64,000 nt of DNA. It comes from Selaginella moellendorffii (lineage: Eukaryota; Streptophyta; Lycopodiopsida; Selaginellales; Selaginellaceae). The stretch is taken from contig NW_003314432.1 in the NCBI RefSeq assembly GCF_000143415.4, forward strand, positions 63,862-127,861. Direction: 5' to 3'. Positions 10,732 through 24,304 of this stretch are shown here, in pieces. Under the pieces are notes generated by a model. That model was not told the DNA's origin and ran no database searches. It saw nothing but the letters and a program-made list of their open reading frames with translations. Position numbers and translations under genes: made by a program. The stretch's first letter is position 1. Every line of letters starts with the position of its first letter.

Positions 10732-11350
10732 AAGAGAAACTACAAGAGGATATGTATATTTCATGGATACACTTTTCAGGTATGAGAAACAAGAGCCAGC
10801 CCTCTACCCTTTGAGCTCATGGAAAGTACCCTTGCATGGAGGTGGCAACTGGTTAAACTTGAGAAGTTAGCTTGTCTGGAGGACCTCCTGTTGCTCCTGC
10901 TTCCTCGCCACAAAATCACACCTGCAAACACACGTCCAAACATTGAATTTGTAGTTCTCAGATTTAAAAGCTTTGAAAATAAATTAGAACAACTTTTTGC
11001 CGAAACCGTCGGTCAACTATATGTAGTCAACGTGACGACCATTATTAAAATGTTTTTAATTTATAAACACAAAATTATTCTAAATAAATATCAACAATTA
11101 AATTATAGAATATTCAAGAATACCCAGGTATATCCTATGTTGGTTTGCTTAAGCAAACCAAAAATATAGTGCCTAAATTGAAGAAATACTCAAAGGTGTA
11201 AATGACTATAACTTAACTGAAGCCATAAAAGATAGGTATTGTGGAAAAATAAAGAATATAAATTTAACAAAATTGATATGTGTGCAAATACTAAACAGGT
11301 CATACACCTTGTGGGTGTTCTTTTGCAAATAGCCTGCAGAAAAAAAGCTC
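10732..11350. other. 3' flank of copy A, AT-rich, no gene
   Basis: Noncoding sequence shared with copy B (61,065-61,930 minus its insertions). It contains a palindromic run, GGTTTGCTTAAGCAAACC, near 11,141, and ends in ~190 bp that belong to repeat R1. Confidence 0.6.
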
Positions 11351-13262
11351 AAGCTCCTGATCCATCTTCCACAGTCATATATCATATATATTAAAGAGGC
11401 ATTGGGCTCGTCACTCCAAGATAATACACCTTTCAAATGGCTAACATAAAATACCAAATGAATTTTCACCCCAGCTGGTAGCCACACTCAATAAACCACC
11501 TACTGATGTGCTCCAGCACTTCATATAGACTAGCATACCAATGAAAAAGTTTATCACTCTTCCCATTCCACAAAGGCACTAAAGTGTTCTACTGCTCATT
11601 TGATAAAAAGATCACTCGCACAAAGATAAGATCACCCACTTTATATTCCCAGAATTGGCGATGCTCATTAGCAAACTTCTCCGCTCTATCCTGAGCTATT
11701 TGCAAATTCTGTTTGCACACCACTAGAATTTCATCAAGTTCCGTAGCCAAATTAGTCACCTCTGAATCAAGCTTTTCTTAAGCATCCTTACTCAAATGCA
11801 ATTCCAGCTCCACCGCTGTTTGAGGATGCCTTCCAAACATTGCAAAGTAAAGATTTAATTTGGTTTCACTGTGTTAGCTATTGTTGTAGGCAAATTGCAC
11901 CAATGGAAGATATAGATCCCACTATCCCTATTTTTGATCAATGCTACAACGTAGTATATCCTCCACCACTTGATTCACATGCTCGGTTTACTCATCTGTT
12001 TAAGGATGATCTCCATTTGAGAGTTTTAGAGTCACTTGCATAGCGTTTGCAAAACTCTTCCAAAATCCACTAGTGAACTTTGAATCTCAATTGCTAACGA
12101 TGTCCTCTGGCAAACCAAAATCAAGAAAGACCTTCTCCAAGTAGACCGCAACCAAGTCTAAGGCAGTGACACTCTTTTGAAGAGCCAACAACCGCACATA
12201 CTTCGTTAAGCGATCCACTATGACCCATACTTGCTCCTTTTGCTTCTGTGTTTATGGCAAACAAATGATGAAGTCCATAAAGATACTACACTAATGGCTC
12301 TAAGGAATAAGTAAATGTTGCAAAAGTCCCCTTGGCTTCTCCTGTGGCACCTTTACCTATTGATAGAGCTCACATGACTTACAGTACTCAAGGATATTAG
12401 CCTTCATATTCCTCTAATAAAAATTATGCTTAATCAACTCATATATCTTCTTCCCCCCAAAATGATCAGCCTTTGAACAATCATGATAGTGGAATAAAAC
12501 TTGAGTAATTAATGCATCCACCCGTGGCAAATACACATGGCCATTTTAGTAAAGAATCCCATCCACCAATGAGAAAGGTGCTTCTATCTGGGCTTGCAAC
12601 GAGACCACCTCAACATCCTGAGCTTGAGCACGCTCAACTAATTGCCCAAACTTGCTAACCACCTTACTCAAATGATAATAGAACCATGTTTGTAATGTCA
12701 TTACATGGCAAACACAAGATAAAGCATCTGCCACCATATTCAATTTTCCCAGATAATGCTCAATAAGAAACTCCCCAAACTCCATGAGTTTGACCATCCA
12801 ATGAGCTTACCTAGTATTCAACTCTTTTTGTGTGAAAAAATATATAAGGGGTTTGTGATCTGTCAACACTGTGACCACTACACCATAAAGATAGTGTTGC
12901 CACGTCTGCAAAGTATGAACAATGAAGAGTAACTCTTACTTATATATGGAATAACGTTGCTCCGCAGGATTCAAAGTTTGACTCTCATATGCAATAGGTT
13001 GTCCTTTTTGCATGAGAACTCCTCCTAGTGCATAACCACTTGCATCACATGTCACCTCATAAGGTTTTGATGGATTAACAATGCGAAGCATTAGAGCCTT
13101 ACTCAACAACCGTTTCAATGCCACAAAACTATCCTTATGTGGCTTCTTTCACTCGAATGGCACATCCTTGTGCAACAATTATATTAAAGGAATAGCCATC
13201 TCTGCAAACTTATGTTGAAATGTCGGTAGTAACTAGCCATACCAAGGAAACTGCGTAACTCA
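11350..13262 (-). mobile_element. Ty3/Gypsy retrotransposon remnant: RNase H and integrase
   Basis: Read on the minus strand from 13,262. The end of the reverse transcriptase (GMASYYRHF) comes first, then RNase H with PYEVTCDASGYALGGVLMQ and NPAEQRYSIYK (13,090-12,940) and HYLGKLNMVADALS (near 12,740). Integrase follows with a zinc-binding start, a core containing VIVDRLTKYV and an S-N-R-D-S-K-F block (12,250-12,080), and a C-terminal part (11,850-11,450). Stops interrupt most domains. The 5' side is cut off where an LTR-L sequence begins at 13,264. No LTR of its own was found, so it is a truncated, dead copy. Confidence 0.8.
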
Positions 13263-13263
13263 G

Positions 13264-13919
13264 TGTCACGAATGTGACTTCAGGTATCAAAAGTTACCTA
13301 TCGGCTAGTCCTTTCGAATATTTTTTCTTTACTGCCACGACAGTAGGAGGTTAATATTGTTAAACCCTTTATTAATCCCTTTTATTCAAGTGTTAGTAAA
13401 CTGGATTTTGCATCTGTACTTGGCCGGATGAGCATAAGGATGGAATTCCTAAGTGTCTATTCAGCCAAACATATTTGGCCCAGCTTTTGAGTTCTTTTTT
13501 GCTCTGTCTTGCACTGGCTTGACAAGGACCCTTGCATATTAAGATTAGTCCCTCAATATCGTTGGATGATAGCTTACCATATTTGCTAAACACCCTCACT
13601 ATCATGCCCTTTGTGTTAATTTCATTTAAATCCCAAATACTATTTATAGAAAGTGTCTAGATTTGCTCATTTGGCATATCTACGGAATGTAGAGATTGTC
13701 ATGAACACAATGGTGTTCATTCTATGTCCAAATTCACAATCTAAAGATATTCTATATTTAGTAAGCTTCAAGTTTGTCCCAAAGAGTAACTCTTGATACT
13801 AAGGGAGGCTTGGGTTGAAAACTCAAAGTGTGAAGGCCCATGGAGGGTTTAAGTTCTGTTTCGTGGTTATTCTATGGTAAATCACTATAGGATAAAGGGT
13901 AAAAACTATGTGTGTTATA
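13264..13919. repeat. LTR-L, partial copy 1
   Basis: Matches the solo LTR at 47,577-48,684 in the same orientation. It starts with TGTCACGAATGTGACTTCAG (solo: TGTTGCGAATGTGATTTCAG) and includes the GGCCGGATGAGCATAAGG block and the GGTAAATCACTATAGGATAA block. It lacks the middle ~450 bp with the G tract. It cuts into the Gypsy remnant to its left. Confidence 0.7.
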
Positions 13920-14616
13920 TTTTGTCTCAGAAGATATAATATGATAATTAGTTGTTCTATTTAATAGTTTATGGCTTTATGCAATACCATATGTTCTTTG
14001 TGGTTTGCTTTAGATTGGTCTCTTGGGTTTGAGACATTAGTAGAATGTTGCTGACACGTGTTTAAGCAACTTGAGTTCCTTCGTATTATTGACTGGGATT
14101 TATTTAGATTAGCTAGTGTAATGGTTAGCATGACTAAATGTTTGTTAGTCTTACCACATTCCTTCTGTTTTGTTGATTGTTGCTCGAGTTAGTTTTGATA
14201 GATTAGGATGTTATTTCCTTCAAGTGATACATTCGCGAGTATTTTGTTTATCAGTTAATAATACTTTGTATTCTTTGAGTTATCTTTAGTGAGTTGTTTG
14301 GCATGCTATTTACAATCTTTACTAATTAAGTTTTATCATTGAGTTTTTTGATGATACACTGACTATTGAATTTTGTTGGATGGTGAATCCTATGTTTCCA
14401 AAAATAATGATCTTGGTGGTTCCTGTGCTCTACTACTAGTTTATCGAATGAAAACTTACTTAAAATACTTTTGTGTTCTCATCTAAGATATATTCACTGA
14501 TAATTAAGTCTCTAAGATATCATTGTCTAATAACTTTGATATTATTCATTTATTGATCTTTGAGTTTGGGCCAGTATAGGTAGATTGGCTTCAACACTTT
14601 ATATGCATAGTGAAAT
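13920..14616. other. AT-rich spacer between two LTR-L fragments
   Basis: About 700 bp with no open frame of note and no retroelement domain. It sits where an internal region would be if the two LTR-L fragments were the ends of one element, so it may be a deletion remnant. Confidence 0.4.
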
Positions 14617-15860
14617 CTTGCTGGACCCTTTATCATCCCCTTTTGTTCAAGTGTTAGTAAACTGAACTTTGCATATATACTTGGCCAGATGAGCATAAGG
14701 AAGGAATTCCTAAGTGTCTATTTAGTTGAGCATACTCGGCCCGGCTTGTTAGTTCTCTTTTGCTTTGTGTTGCACTGGCTTGACAAGAACCCTCGCGTAT
14801 TGAGACTAATCCTTCAATATCGCTGGATGATAGCTTATCATATCTGCCAAACACCCTTGCTATCATACTCTTTGTGTTAGTCTTATTTTAGTCCCAAATG
14901 CTATTTATAGAAAGTGTCTAGATTTGCTCATTTGGCATATCTATGGAATGTAGAGATTGATTTGAACACAATGGTGTTTATCCTGTGTCCAAATTTGCAA
15001 TCTAGTGCCATTCCATATTTAGTAAGTTTTGAGCTTGTCCTAGAGACTAACTCTTAATACTAAGGGAGGCTTAGGGTGAAAGCCCAAAGCATATGTTCCT
15101 CAGAGGGGGGGGGTTCCAAATGTATAGTAGGGATAGTGGGTAGTGGGTAGGTTGGGCATAACTAACTAACTTGAGGCATAGTATAGCTCCTGCTTGCGTG
15201 CCTGTCCTTGTTCTACGTCCAGCTTGGTTTAAGCCCAAGTTCCATTCAGAAAAAGATAAGTTTCCTCTCCTGGTATGTACACACACCTTAAAATTCTGTG
15301 TTTTCATTCTTTCCAGGTTGGAGTGATAGTGCGCATAGTTTCGCAGTTTCTTTGATTATTCTTCCAAGCTTTAGATCTTTGGATCGGAACCTTGTTCAGG
15401 GGAATTAGATGAAAAAGTTCAACTTTAAAAAAGAGACTATTACATGCTAGCTAGTGGAGTACCCATGTCCTTGCGTTAGGCCACCAGTATGCCGAAATAG
15501 TGCCAAACTCCGTTTGGCTCCATTTTGTGTGCTAGTCCTCACATTGGGATGTTGGTTGCTCCAAAACTATTCCAAGTCGCTCCAGGCTTCTATCCCTTCA
15601 CTCCTTGGGCTATATGCTTGGGAGTTGCTCCATGGTCTGGTTTCATCACTCCTTGGCTCCATGCTTAGGAGTTTGGCACTGTTCCTTCGTTTAGTGGCCC
15701 AAGGCTCTGAACCTCGGGTTCCACACCATTATCCTTTGGACACGTGGCATGTGACATGTGGCATGTGTCACGTGGCATAAAGAGGGTTTAGGTTCCGCTT
15801 CATGGTGTTATCCTATAGTAAATCACCATAGGATAAAGGGACAAAACCACATGCACTACA
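14617..15860. repeat. LTR-L, partial copy 2
   Basis: Aligns with the solo LTR from its CCCTTTAT(T/C)A block to the terminal GCACTACA. It includes a G8 tract near 15,107 (G18 in the solo LTR) and the GGACACGTGGCATGTGACAT stretch near 15,738. The first ~70 bp of the LTR are missing. Together with 13,264-13,919 it may be a badly deleted element. Confidence 0.7.
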
Positions 15861-16980
15861 TTGTGTAAACAACTCTAACTACTTGTCTACAATAATCTAT
15901 TTAAACCTTACCAATGGGTTTGGTTTCTTTGCTCATAATGGCTAAGGCCTTTAACTTCTCTCTCTATATCTGTGCGGGTAGGGGTGTATCACACTTTTGT
16001 AAGCTAGGTGACACCTAGAGCAACAAGGGTGGGTAACTCCATTAGTCATTTCCTTGTCAGTGACGGCCAAAAGATGTTTGAGGTTGTAGGGCATCCGCGT
16101 TAAACAAAGAGGTTACTATCACTCATTTAAATTGGCACATTTCTCACATAGTGTGAATTCGTGCCTCTTCGGGCTTTGTTTTGGATGCCGCTTGTCTCTA
16201 GAAGTGCTCTGGTCCTAGGCTTTCCAAAAATACCAATAGCGCCTTAATATCAATCTACATCAATGACATACACATGTTTTTCCACAATATTGGCGTTCTA
16301 GACTACCTCTTCTTGGATTTTGGGGAATATTGAGGCAGCTTCTTCCCAAATTCCTGCGATAGAGGGTAGACGGGGCTGAGCCCTTTCCAACGAGCCCACC
16401 AATAGTCAAAATGGGAAAGGATCGAGACCAGAGGACTCATTTTCTCTTTTGGGCTAAACTTTGTTGGGAGTTCCTTGGGAACGAAACAATCTTCAAGGAA
16501 TAGAGGTTGGCATAGGAATAAGAACAAGAGGAGCGGGAACAAGAGTTGGCCTAGGAACAGGGACAGTAAGAGCAGGCGCAGCGATAGGAGTTGGTGTTGG
16601 AGCAGGCGCAGGAGTAGGAGGGGGTTACCGATTATAGGTTACAGGTCCCTGGTTACTGGTTACTAGTTACCAGTTACCGGCTACTCCAGCAGCTACTCCG
16701 GCAGTCACCCTACGAATCAATGGCTATGTGCTCGAGGGCAACATCTCCTTCCATTTTCACCCTTGTTTCTCTTCGTCACAGGCATTTTGGGCAACTTTGA
16801 GTAGCTTGAGCACAAGTCTACAATCTTTCTGCTCCTGTCAACCCAATTTCCTTGGCCAGGCATTTATAGTGTTCAGGGTATTTGATGCTGGTACAAACTA
16901 GACATGCGACAAATTGGCACCCTTTTACCATACCTCAAGGCCCTAAGGTATGGAGTAAACTTTCTCACATCCAAAGGTAG
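15861..16980. other. no gene recognised; low-complexity patch
   Basis: No domain was seen. At about 16,500-16,700 the sequence becomes purine-rich and repetitive (AGGAATA/GGAACA/GGAGCA words), then runs into GGTTACTGGTTACTAGTTAC, a short direct-repeat cluster. It may be the untranslated leader or LTR of the Gypsy element that follows, but no boundary could be set. Confidence 0.4.
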
Positions 16981-16989
16981 CTTAGGTAT

Positions 16990-19900
16990 GGCACAGCACC
17001 CTCATGGGCCAAGTCCTCTTCATCCTCAGCAGATTCTAGTGGCTTTGATCTACAAGCTATGGCGCAGCCACCTTTAGCTCGACCTCAACTCCATGTTTTG
17101 CAGAAGGGGAGTGATCTCCTAACCTTCTCAGGTGTTAGAACAGTCTCTCCAACATCACATATTAGTCACTTTGATTACTACTGCACCACAAACATGATCG
17201 TCAACGATGATCGTATGTGCTGTGACTTCTTGCAGTCTCTCGAAGGCAAAGCAGTAACTTGGGCAGATTCTCTTCTCCCAGAGGACTGGACAGACTTCTA
17301 GACACTACTTGCTTCTTTTAGAGAACGTTTTATTGAAGAAAAACACAAATCGGCTACTTGTCAACCTCTTTTCGTTCCGGCAGGGTGCTCACGAGTCTGT
17401 TCCTGACTACATCACCCGGTTTCGAGCATACTAGAAGCAGTGTTGGGATCATAGAGTGGTCCAAGATGAGAAACAGGGGATCATGGCATTCACGGCAGGT
17501 CTGTGTGGGAACTTTCAGTGGAAACCTCTCAAGAAGACATTCAAGTCTTGCCATGAGGCATTTTCATTTGCCACGAAGCTAGAAAGAGAGCTTCTGGTCG
17601 ACCTAGGGATTGCTAGAGTTGATTTTGACCAAGCCATCACCCCATTAGAGTCACCTTCTGCAGCTATTCGCTGTCCACACAAAAGCCCATCACTATTGAG
17701 CATACACCTCTGGCCCTTCAGAACTTTGCTAATGAGATGTGGCAGTTGAAGGAGATCATTCTTCAGCAATAATCACACCATGACAAATTGCTCCAGGAGC
17801 TGGTGGAGTCCAAGAAAGAGGTCGCTACAGCTCGGGAATGCAGATTTAAGTCCCATTGGTGCACTCACTGTAAGAGGAACACACACAACACGCAGTGCTG
17901 CTTGAAGCTTCATCCAAAGCTTTGGCCTCCACCTTCTCAATGTGTCCAACAACATCCCTTTGCTAATAATTCCACATCGTCTCGAGGTCTAGAGATATAT
18001 CAAGAGTAGTTGGAGTGACATGCAATTGAGGCAGCCCCTTCGTCAAGCAACGGCAAGGCACCAGCCTCATTGGTCAACACAATTTTGCTAGTTGAGGAAC
18101 TCTATAGGCAACAATAGCAAATCGTAGCCACTCAAGCCCAAGTGAAGAAGAAGGCAACCGCTCAGCTTACCATAGATCCCTCGGTGTCAGTTGAGAGTGA
18201 ATCTCTATTAGCACTAGATCTAGTGACACAGAGGGTGGCTTGTAAACTCCCCTTCAAGTCATTACTCTCTTCTCCTCCTGAGATATTACCAATAGCTATT
18301 CTTGTTCTAGAGCCGGTTCTTCAACAACTGGTTGACACTCCCGTCACCTTTTCGCTCCAAGATATGTTATATCTTGTCCCAGGATTCGGCCAGCATGTAG
18401 AGGAGTTTGCACGGTCAGGAACACCAGAGAGCACTCTCAAGAGAACTCCTCAAGAGGTGCACATTGTTGACATGATAAGATATGGTGGAGATCTTGGTCC
18501 ATTCTTTGTCTTGGTCCAGATTGGTACTTCCTCTTGTAGGATGGATGTTTTGGTTGACTTTGGTTTTGGAAGTAATATTATCTCTCTTGAAGCTGCCCTT
18601 TCAGCACAACTACAAATCACTGAGAGCTCCTCCATCATGCTCAAGACCTTCGCCAACCACACCGTTCCTCTAGCGGGCATTTGGTGTGGTGTCAAGGTCT
18701 CAATGTAGGATGTTATTTCTGAGGTAGATTTCCTCGTGGTTGACTACCAATGTCTTGGAACATCCTCTTTGAAAGACTCTATCATCCTTGGCTGCTCATG
18801 GCAAGTCACAGCCCATTGCACCATTGATAGTGCGCAAGGCAAGATGGCAATTAGCGATGGAACCCATAGTGCCACCTTTCTCAACAACCACAGTAGAGCT
18901 CTTTCTCAGCAAGCCTAGCAGGCTCAGACTAAGATGGCCTCCGCACCACACTTCCCTCCTAAGCTCACAGAGGTTTTTCCTGAGTTGGAGGTGGAGTCGA
19001 CCATCTATATGACGGGTGCTTTCTCATGCAATGTGATTGACATGGTTGGAGGCAAGTTAGATAGCTTGAGACATCTTGCCACGCCCTCTTTATTTGATGG
19101 TGGGGCTTATAGGGTACGGGCTCCCATATCTAGCTTTTCGGAGTGTTTCTTGATAGAGGAAGGGCTTCTCAATTTTTTTCTCGCATGGGACCAACTCTCT
19201 CTTATGGAGCTTGATGACACAGTCACTCTAGACCAGGCCCATCTTTCACAGGACACAGTTGAACTCAATCCTTCTCAACAACTATCTAAGGTGTCACACA
19301 GCCAGCATCTTCCTACTAAAATCACGGTAGCTGATGAGTCTGAGCGTATTTTGTCATGACGTTTCTTGGAGATGGAGGATGACATCTAGACACAGAATCA
19401 ACAGAAAGAATCAAGCCAATCGGACATGCTACATGCGAGTTATAGCTCTTTGAGTTCAGAATTTCCTACCGTGGAGTCCCCAGTACTCCAACCACCAGAA
19501 CAACAACTTCCTTTCAAAATTCCCATCACGACGGGTATAGAGGCTTTTGGAGTGTGCCTTTGCCAATGTTCACAGCCTAGAAAGCCACCACATGCAACAT
19601 ACTATGCCTCACATTTGTTCAAGGAGACTGAAAAGAAGTACGTAGATGCGGAAAAAGAAGCGGTGGCTATTGTTTATACCTTGGAGCGATTTTGTCACTT
19701 TCTCGCTAGAGCCTGTATCCATTTCCATATCTGTTTTACTGTGCTAACCTTTCTTTTACAGCGACCAGTTCACACTCCTCGAACTTTATCTTGGATTGTG
19801 ACCATCCAAGAGTTCCAACCAACTTTTCACATGCAGCAGAAGCGTGTGATGGATCCAAGGCATTGGCATGAGCACTTGGTTATGGCATTGTGGGCCTTTT

Positions 19901-20400
19901 AGACATCCTTCAAGACATCCATCTCCACGACCCCATTCTCCCTTGTCTATGGGACAAAAGCTGTGCTTCCAGTGGAGATCCAAGTGCCATCACTCTCACT
20001 TTCACTTCGATATGCAGTAGCGATGCAACTTAGTGATGAGGACAAGCTTCATACGCGTGACTTGGAGGTGCTTACCTTGGAAGAATAGTGATGATCCACA
20101 ACTGAACATCTCCTTCGGGGCAAGTAGAAGATTAAGTCTGTCATTGATCACCAATAGTCTGCCGAACCATTTGAGGATGGCGATCTTGTTCTACTCAAGG
20201 AGTTTACGCCACCATTGAAGTTCTCCCCTTGCTAGACCGGCCCCTACTTTGTCCAGCGACACATCGGAGGTGGAGTATATATGCTAGTTGATGCTGATGG
20301 ACGTGAGCTCCCACACACTCACAACCACTCTCACCTCAAATGCTTCATCCGGTGAGGCGTTCCTCTTCTCTCATTTTTCTTTTTCTTCCTTTCTTTCACT
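16990..20400 (+). mobile_element. Ty3/Gypsy retrotransposon lacking reverse transcriptase
   Basis: Gag-like frames lie at 17,059-17,760 (FLQSLEGKAVTWADSLL). A CX2CX4HX4C zinc knuckle follows at 17,860-17,901 (C-T-H-C-K-R-N-T-H-N-T-Q-C-C). A retropepsin-like region is at 18,470-18,880: VDFGFGSNIIS stands where V-D-T/S-G-S is expected, then SIILGCSWQVTAHCTID. RNase H is at 19,600-19,870 (KYVDAEKEAVAIVYTLERF) and integrase C-terminus at 19,915-20,340 (PFSLVYGTKAVLPVEIQ). No reverse transcriptase motif was found between protease and RNase H; that space holds an unidentified 142-codon frame (18,934-19,359). Stops are frequent. The protease lacks its expected Thr/Ser next to Asp. This is a dead, internally deleted copy. 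Confidence 0.75.
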
Positions 20401-20565
20401 TTATTTTCACGGCTCTTTTTCTTACTTTTAGGGGGTGTTTCTCCATTGGACCATGGCCCATGCCTTGGATTTCGTGCTTATGCTGCATTGCCATTTGTAT
20501 GGAGGTTCTTTGCTTGGCTCGGTCTATGTTCCAGGTTTTTTGGCCCTTCCCTTACTATTACTAGT

Positions 20566-23500
20566 ACCACAACAATCGACAATAGAGACCACCTCTGCAA
20601 TAACTAAACTATCAATAGCAAAATCAACAATATGATCCACCACCCAGAGTATTTCCTCTTAACAACTATCAATAGCAACCTCAAACTCAAAAAATACGAC
20701 TTCAATACTAACAACAACAAATCAAGGAAATCGACCTCCTCAGCAAGATCAACAACATTGAAGATCTCCTCCAACAACAAGAAATGTCAACATTGACTAA
20801 ATCGAAGATGAACACTTTGAAGATGAACCTGAGATAAAAGCTCTAACTCCAAGTCGGAAAAAACACTACACTCCTGAAGATGATCTTGAGGAAAAGTCAA
20901 AGAACAAGAACTCCAAAACAAAGTGCAAGAAATCTCAAGGCATAAATGGCAACAAAGCAAGGAGCTAGTCAACATAATTCAGCAAACCCTTTAACAACAA
21001 CAACCTGAAGTTGAAGATGATCAGGAAATTGTGACTAAAACTCTATTAAGAAAAAAGGAACAACCAAAGTCTATCATCAACATTCTTCAACAAGGTATCA
21101 CACTCACCCTTCTAAAACTTTCACATGTAGCTTCATACTTGAGAAAACAACTTCTCAAAATATGTCAAGCTTCTCCACCAAAAAACTTCAGCTCAAGTCA
21201 AGAAAAAAAACTACCAACTCATCCCATAAGGCAAACACCCAACCTAGCAACTATGATGAAGATGTACCATACATCCCAATCACGTTAGGAAAGAACAAAG
21301 TTATATAAATAATCATCAACAGTAGAGAAAATACCAACATTATCAAGTATTCAACTTGCAAAGCAATGGGACTTGGACCAATCCACTCTACACCCTTCAA
21401 CGTCAAGATGGCTGACGATCGAAGTGTACAACCATCAGGAATCGTGCACAACATTCCTATCAAGATTAAAGATCAAGAATTTAAAGTAGCTTTCATTGTA
21501 CTCAAGATGGCAAAAGACCAAAGTTGCTACAAAGTACTCCTCAAATGAACTTGGCTCAAGACAATAGACATTATCACATATTGGAGGAATAATACCATCA
21601 CCCTTGGAGGACATAAAGATGCTCCACAACTATCTACCAGTATTCTAAAGAAGATTGCAAAGACATTTTAACTAACCACAATCAAACAATATGACTAGAA
21701 TGAAGGACTCTACAGCTATGAAGAAGCTCAAATTCTCAAGGCATACCCTGAATTAAAAGTACTAATCTAAGTCAATCTCAACCAAATTATCTTGAAGAAA
21801 AAAAGCAATCAAGATCCTCAACTTCAAAATGTAGATTTCCAACACCAGGATTTGAAAGAAAAGACAACACCAGCACACATGAAAAAACAATGAGAACATT
21901 CAAGCATCAAACTTGAATCAGCCTTCAAATGAATCCCAATATACAAACCAAAGTCAAGGAAAAGCTTGACAAACTCGAAAATGTTAGATTCATCTTCCCA
22001 ATTCAAAATCCAAAATGGCTATCACCACTAGTCATTGTCCCCAAGAAAAATAACAAGCTTAGAATTTGTGTCAACTATAAGAATCTCAATGATACAACTC
22101 AAAAGGACACCTTTTCTTCCATTCTCTGATGAAATTTTTGATGCAGTTGCAGGAAATGAGATGTACTCCTTTCTTAATGGCTTCAGTAGACACAATCAAG
22201 TACACATTGCACCTGAAGATCAACACAAGATGGCTTTCATCAATCCATGGGGAGCATATACCTACCTTCACATGCTTTTCATTTTCTCTAATGCACCATT
22301 CATGTTTTAATGAATCATCATTGACACTTTTGGAGAATACCTCACCAAATTTATGCGAGTATTTATGGATGACTTTAATGTCTTTAGTAACAAAGAAGAA
22401 CATCTCCAATGCTTAGAGAAATGCTTCATCAAATGCCATGAATACAATATCACATAAACCCTAACAAGTGCATTTTCTTCGTCAAATCAGGAATTTTACT
22501 CAGACATGTAGTTTCCAAAGAAGGAATCCTCATCCACAAGGACAAAACCCTCACAATCACCAACATACAACATCCATTTGACATTTCAACCTTCGATCAT
22601 TCCTCGGTAAGATGGGATACCATTAAAGATTCATCAAAGACTATGCCAAGATTGCAAAACTTAACACCGAACTCCTCAAGAAGAATCAAGTTTACAATTG
22701 GACTCAAGATTGTCAAAATGCCTTCAATAACCTCAAGAATTCCCTCACCCAAGCTCCAATACTTGCTCAACCAAACTGGAACAAAGACTTCAACATCCAA
22801 GTCGACGCCTCCAACTATGCCCTCAGAAAGATCCTTTTGCAACAATAAGAAGATCATAAAGACCAACCAATCTACTATGCAAGTCGAAGACTCAACTCAG
22901 CTGAAATGAATTACACTACAACTGAAAAAGAGGCTCTAGCAATGATCTACGCACTCCAAAAGTTTTGATACTACCTACTCGGTAACTTCCTCCACCTTCT
23001 CAACAAAACAATCCTCATTGGGAGAATTGCACGATGGTTCTTACTACTTCAAGAATACAACTTCGAGATCATCTACAAGCTTGGAAGAGAACATGAATAC
23101 CTAAGTTGTATTACAACCGATGAACAACTAAAACACAACATGGATGACTTTCCTGACTCTAATATCCTTTGAATCCACATATCACCAACCTAAATGGACA
23201 ACATCTACTACTACCTCACAACAGCAACAATACCAAGTTGATATTCAACCTCCAACAAGTGCAAGCAATTTGTCTTGAGGACAAGACTATATTCAATCGT
23301 GGGAAGAAAATTGTATAAACAAAGAAGAAACAACATTTTATGAAGATATGCAAACCCAGAAGAAACATAAGATCTACTTGAAGAAGCCTACTATGGACAA
23401 GTAGGAGGACATTTTGCTGAAAAAATCACAGCTTGAAAAATTTTACAAGCAAGACTTTGGTGGCCAACACTTTGGCACAACTAAGCCAAATTCTGTAAAA

Positions 23501-24300
23501 AATGCGACATCTACCAACGAACCAAGTATACACCAAAGAAATAAACTCAAGAACTTCATCCAAAAACTCCACTCGAATCTTTTCAATGATGGGGACTTAA
23601 CTTTGTTGGTCCACTTATGACAAACTCCAAACAAAACTAGTACATTTTAATTGCAATAAACTACATGACAAAATGGGCTGAAGCTCAACCAATAAAGATT
23701 GCTATAATAAAGAACATAACAAAGTTCATCTATAAAAACATCATCACAAGTTATAACTTACCTTGAGAACTTATCACGGATCAAGGAACACACTTCATTA
23801 ATGAAACCATCAAAATTCTGACTCAAAAATTCACTATCTAGCACAAGGCTTCAACCATACTACCCTCAAGACAATAGTCAAGCAGAGTCTACAAACAAGA
23901 CACTCAAAAACATCCTCATGAAAATCGTGAAAATAAATTAGAAAGACTGGGACAATCATATCTATAATGCCTTGTAGGCATATCAAATCATATATAAAGT
24001 TTTAACAAATTTGACGCCATTTAAGCTCACCTACGGCTTTAAAGCTTTGACACCACTTGAGTACATTGTTCCATCACTACAAATGGCAATACAATACAAA
24101 GTCAATCAAGAAGAATCAATCAAAAGAAGACTAACCATGCTAGAATAACTTATTGCTAGCTAAGATCCTTTAACTATCTTGTTTTGAAGCTTTGGAATGC
24201 TCAAGGAGTTTTTTCTAACTCAGCAAAGGTGTTGCTTCATATGATGGCTGAGGCTAACTATTATCAAACAGTTCTTTTGATAGAGTTATGCAATCTCATG
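20566..24300 (+). mobile_element. family-1 Ty3/Gypsy retrotransposon, copy 1
   Basis: Protease region at 21,366-21,548 (NIPIKIKDQEFKVAFIVLK). Reverse transcriptase at 21,929-22,600: WLSPLVIVPKKNNKLRICVN, then the catalytic box FMDDFNVFSN at 22,362-22,391. RNase H at 22,670-23,150 (NIQVDASNYAL, MNYTTTEKEALAMIYAL). Integrase at 23,390-24,170 (ILQARLWWPTL; AINYMTKWAEAQP; LITDQGTHFINET). Frequent stops and frameshifts make it inactive. It starts abruptly at 20,566 inside gag-region sequence that copy 2 (minus strand, 45.1-51.3 kb) has in full. Its 3' end runs straight into a different family near 24,305, a junction repeated at 63.16 kb. Confidence 0.85.
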
Positions 24301-24304
24301 TGTG

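Larger units (their letters stand above)
5534..11340. repeat. segmental duplication, copy A
   Basis: Matches about 53,537-61,930 in the same orientation, roughly 48 kb away. The match begins abruptly at CTTCGCTCGTGGCTCCAAAG (5,536 and 53,539), just downstream of the SEC16-like stop. It runs through the SEC16 and PPR parts, the fucosidase, and AT-rich 3' sequence into the R1 start. Identity is high in coding parts, with many small indels. Copy B is longer because of an inserted block and further insertions. Confidence 0.9.

Noticed and set aside
16620-16690. GGTTACTGGTTACTAGTTAC cluster as a palindrome or hairpin
   Set aside because: Checked against its reverse complement: mismatches at regular positions; it is a cluster of short direct words, not a good stem.
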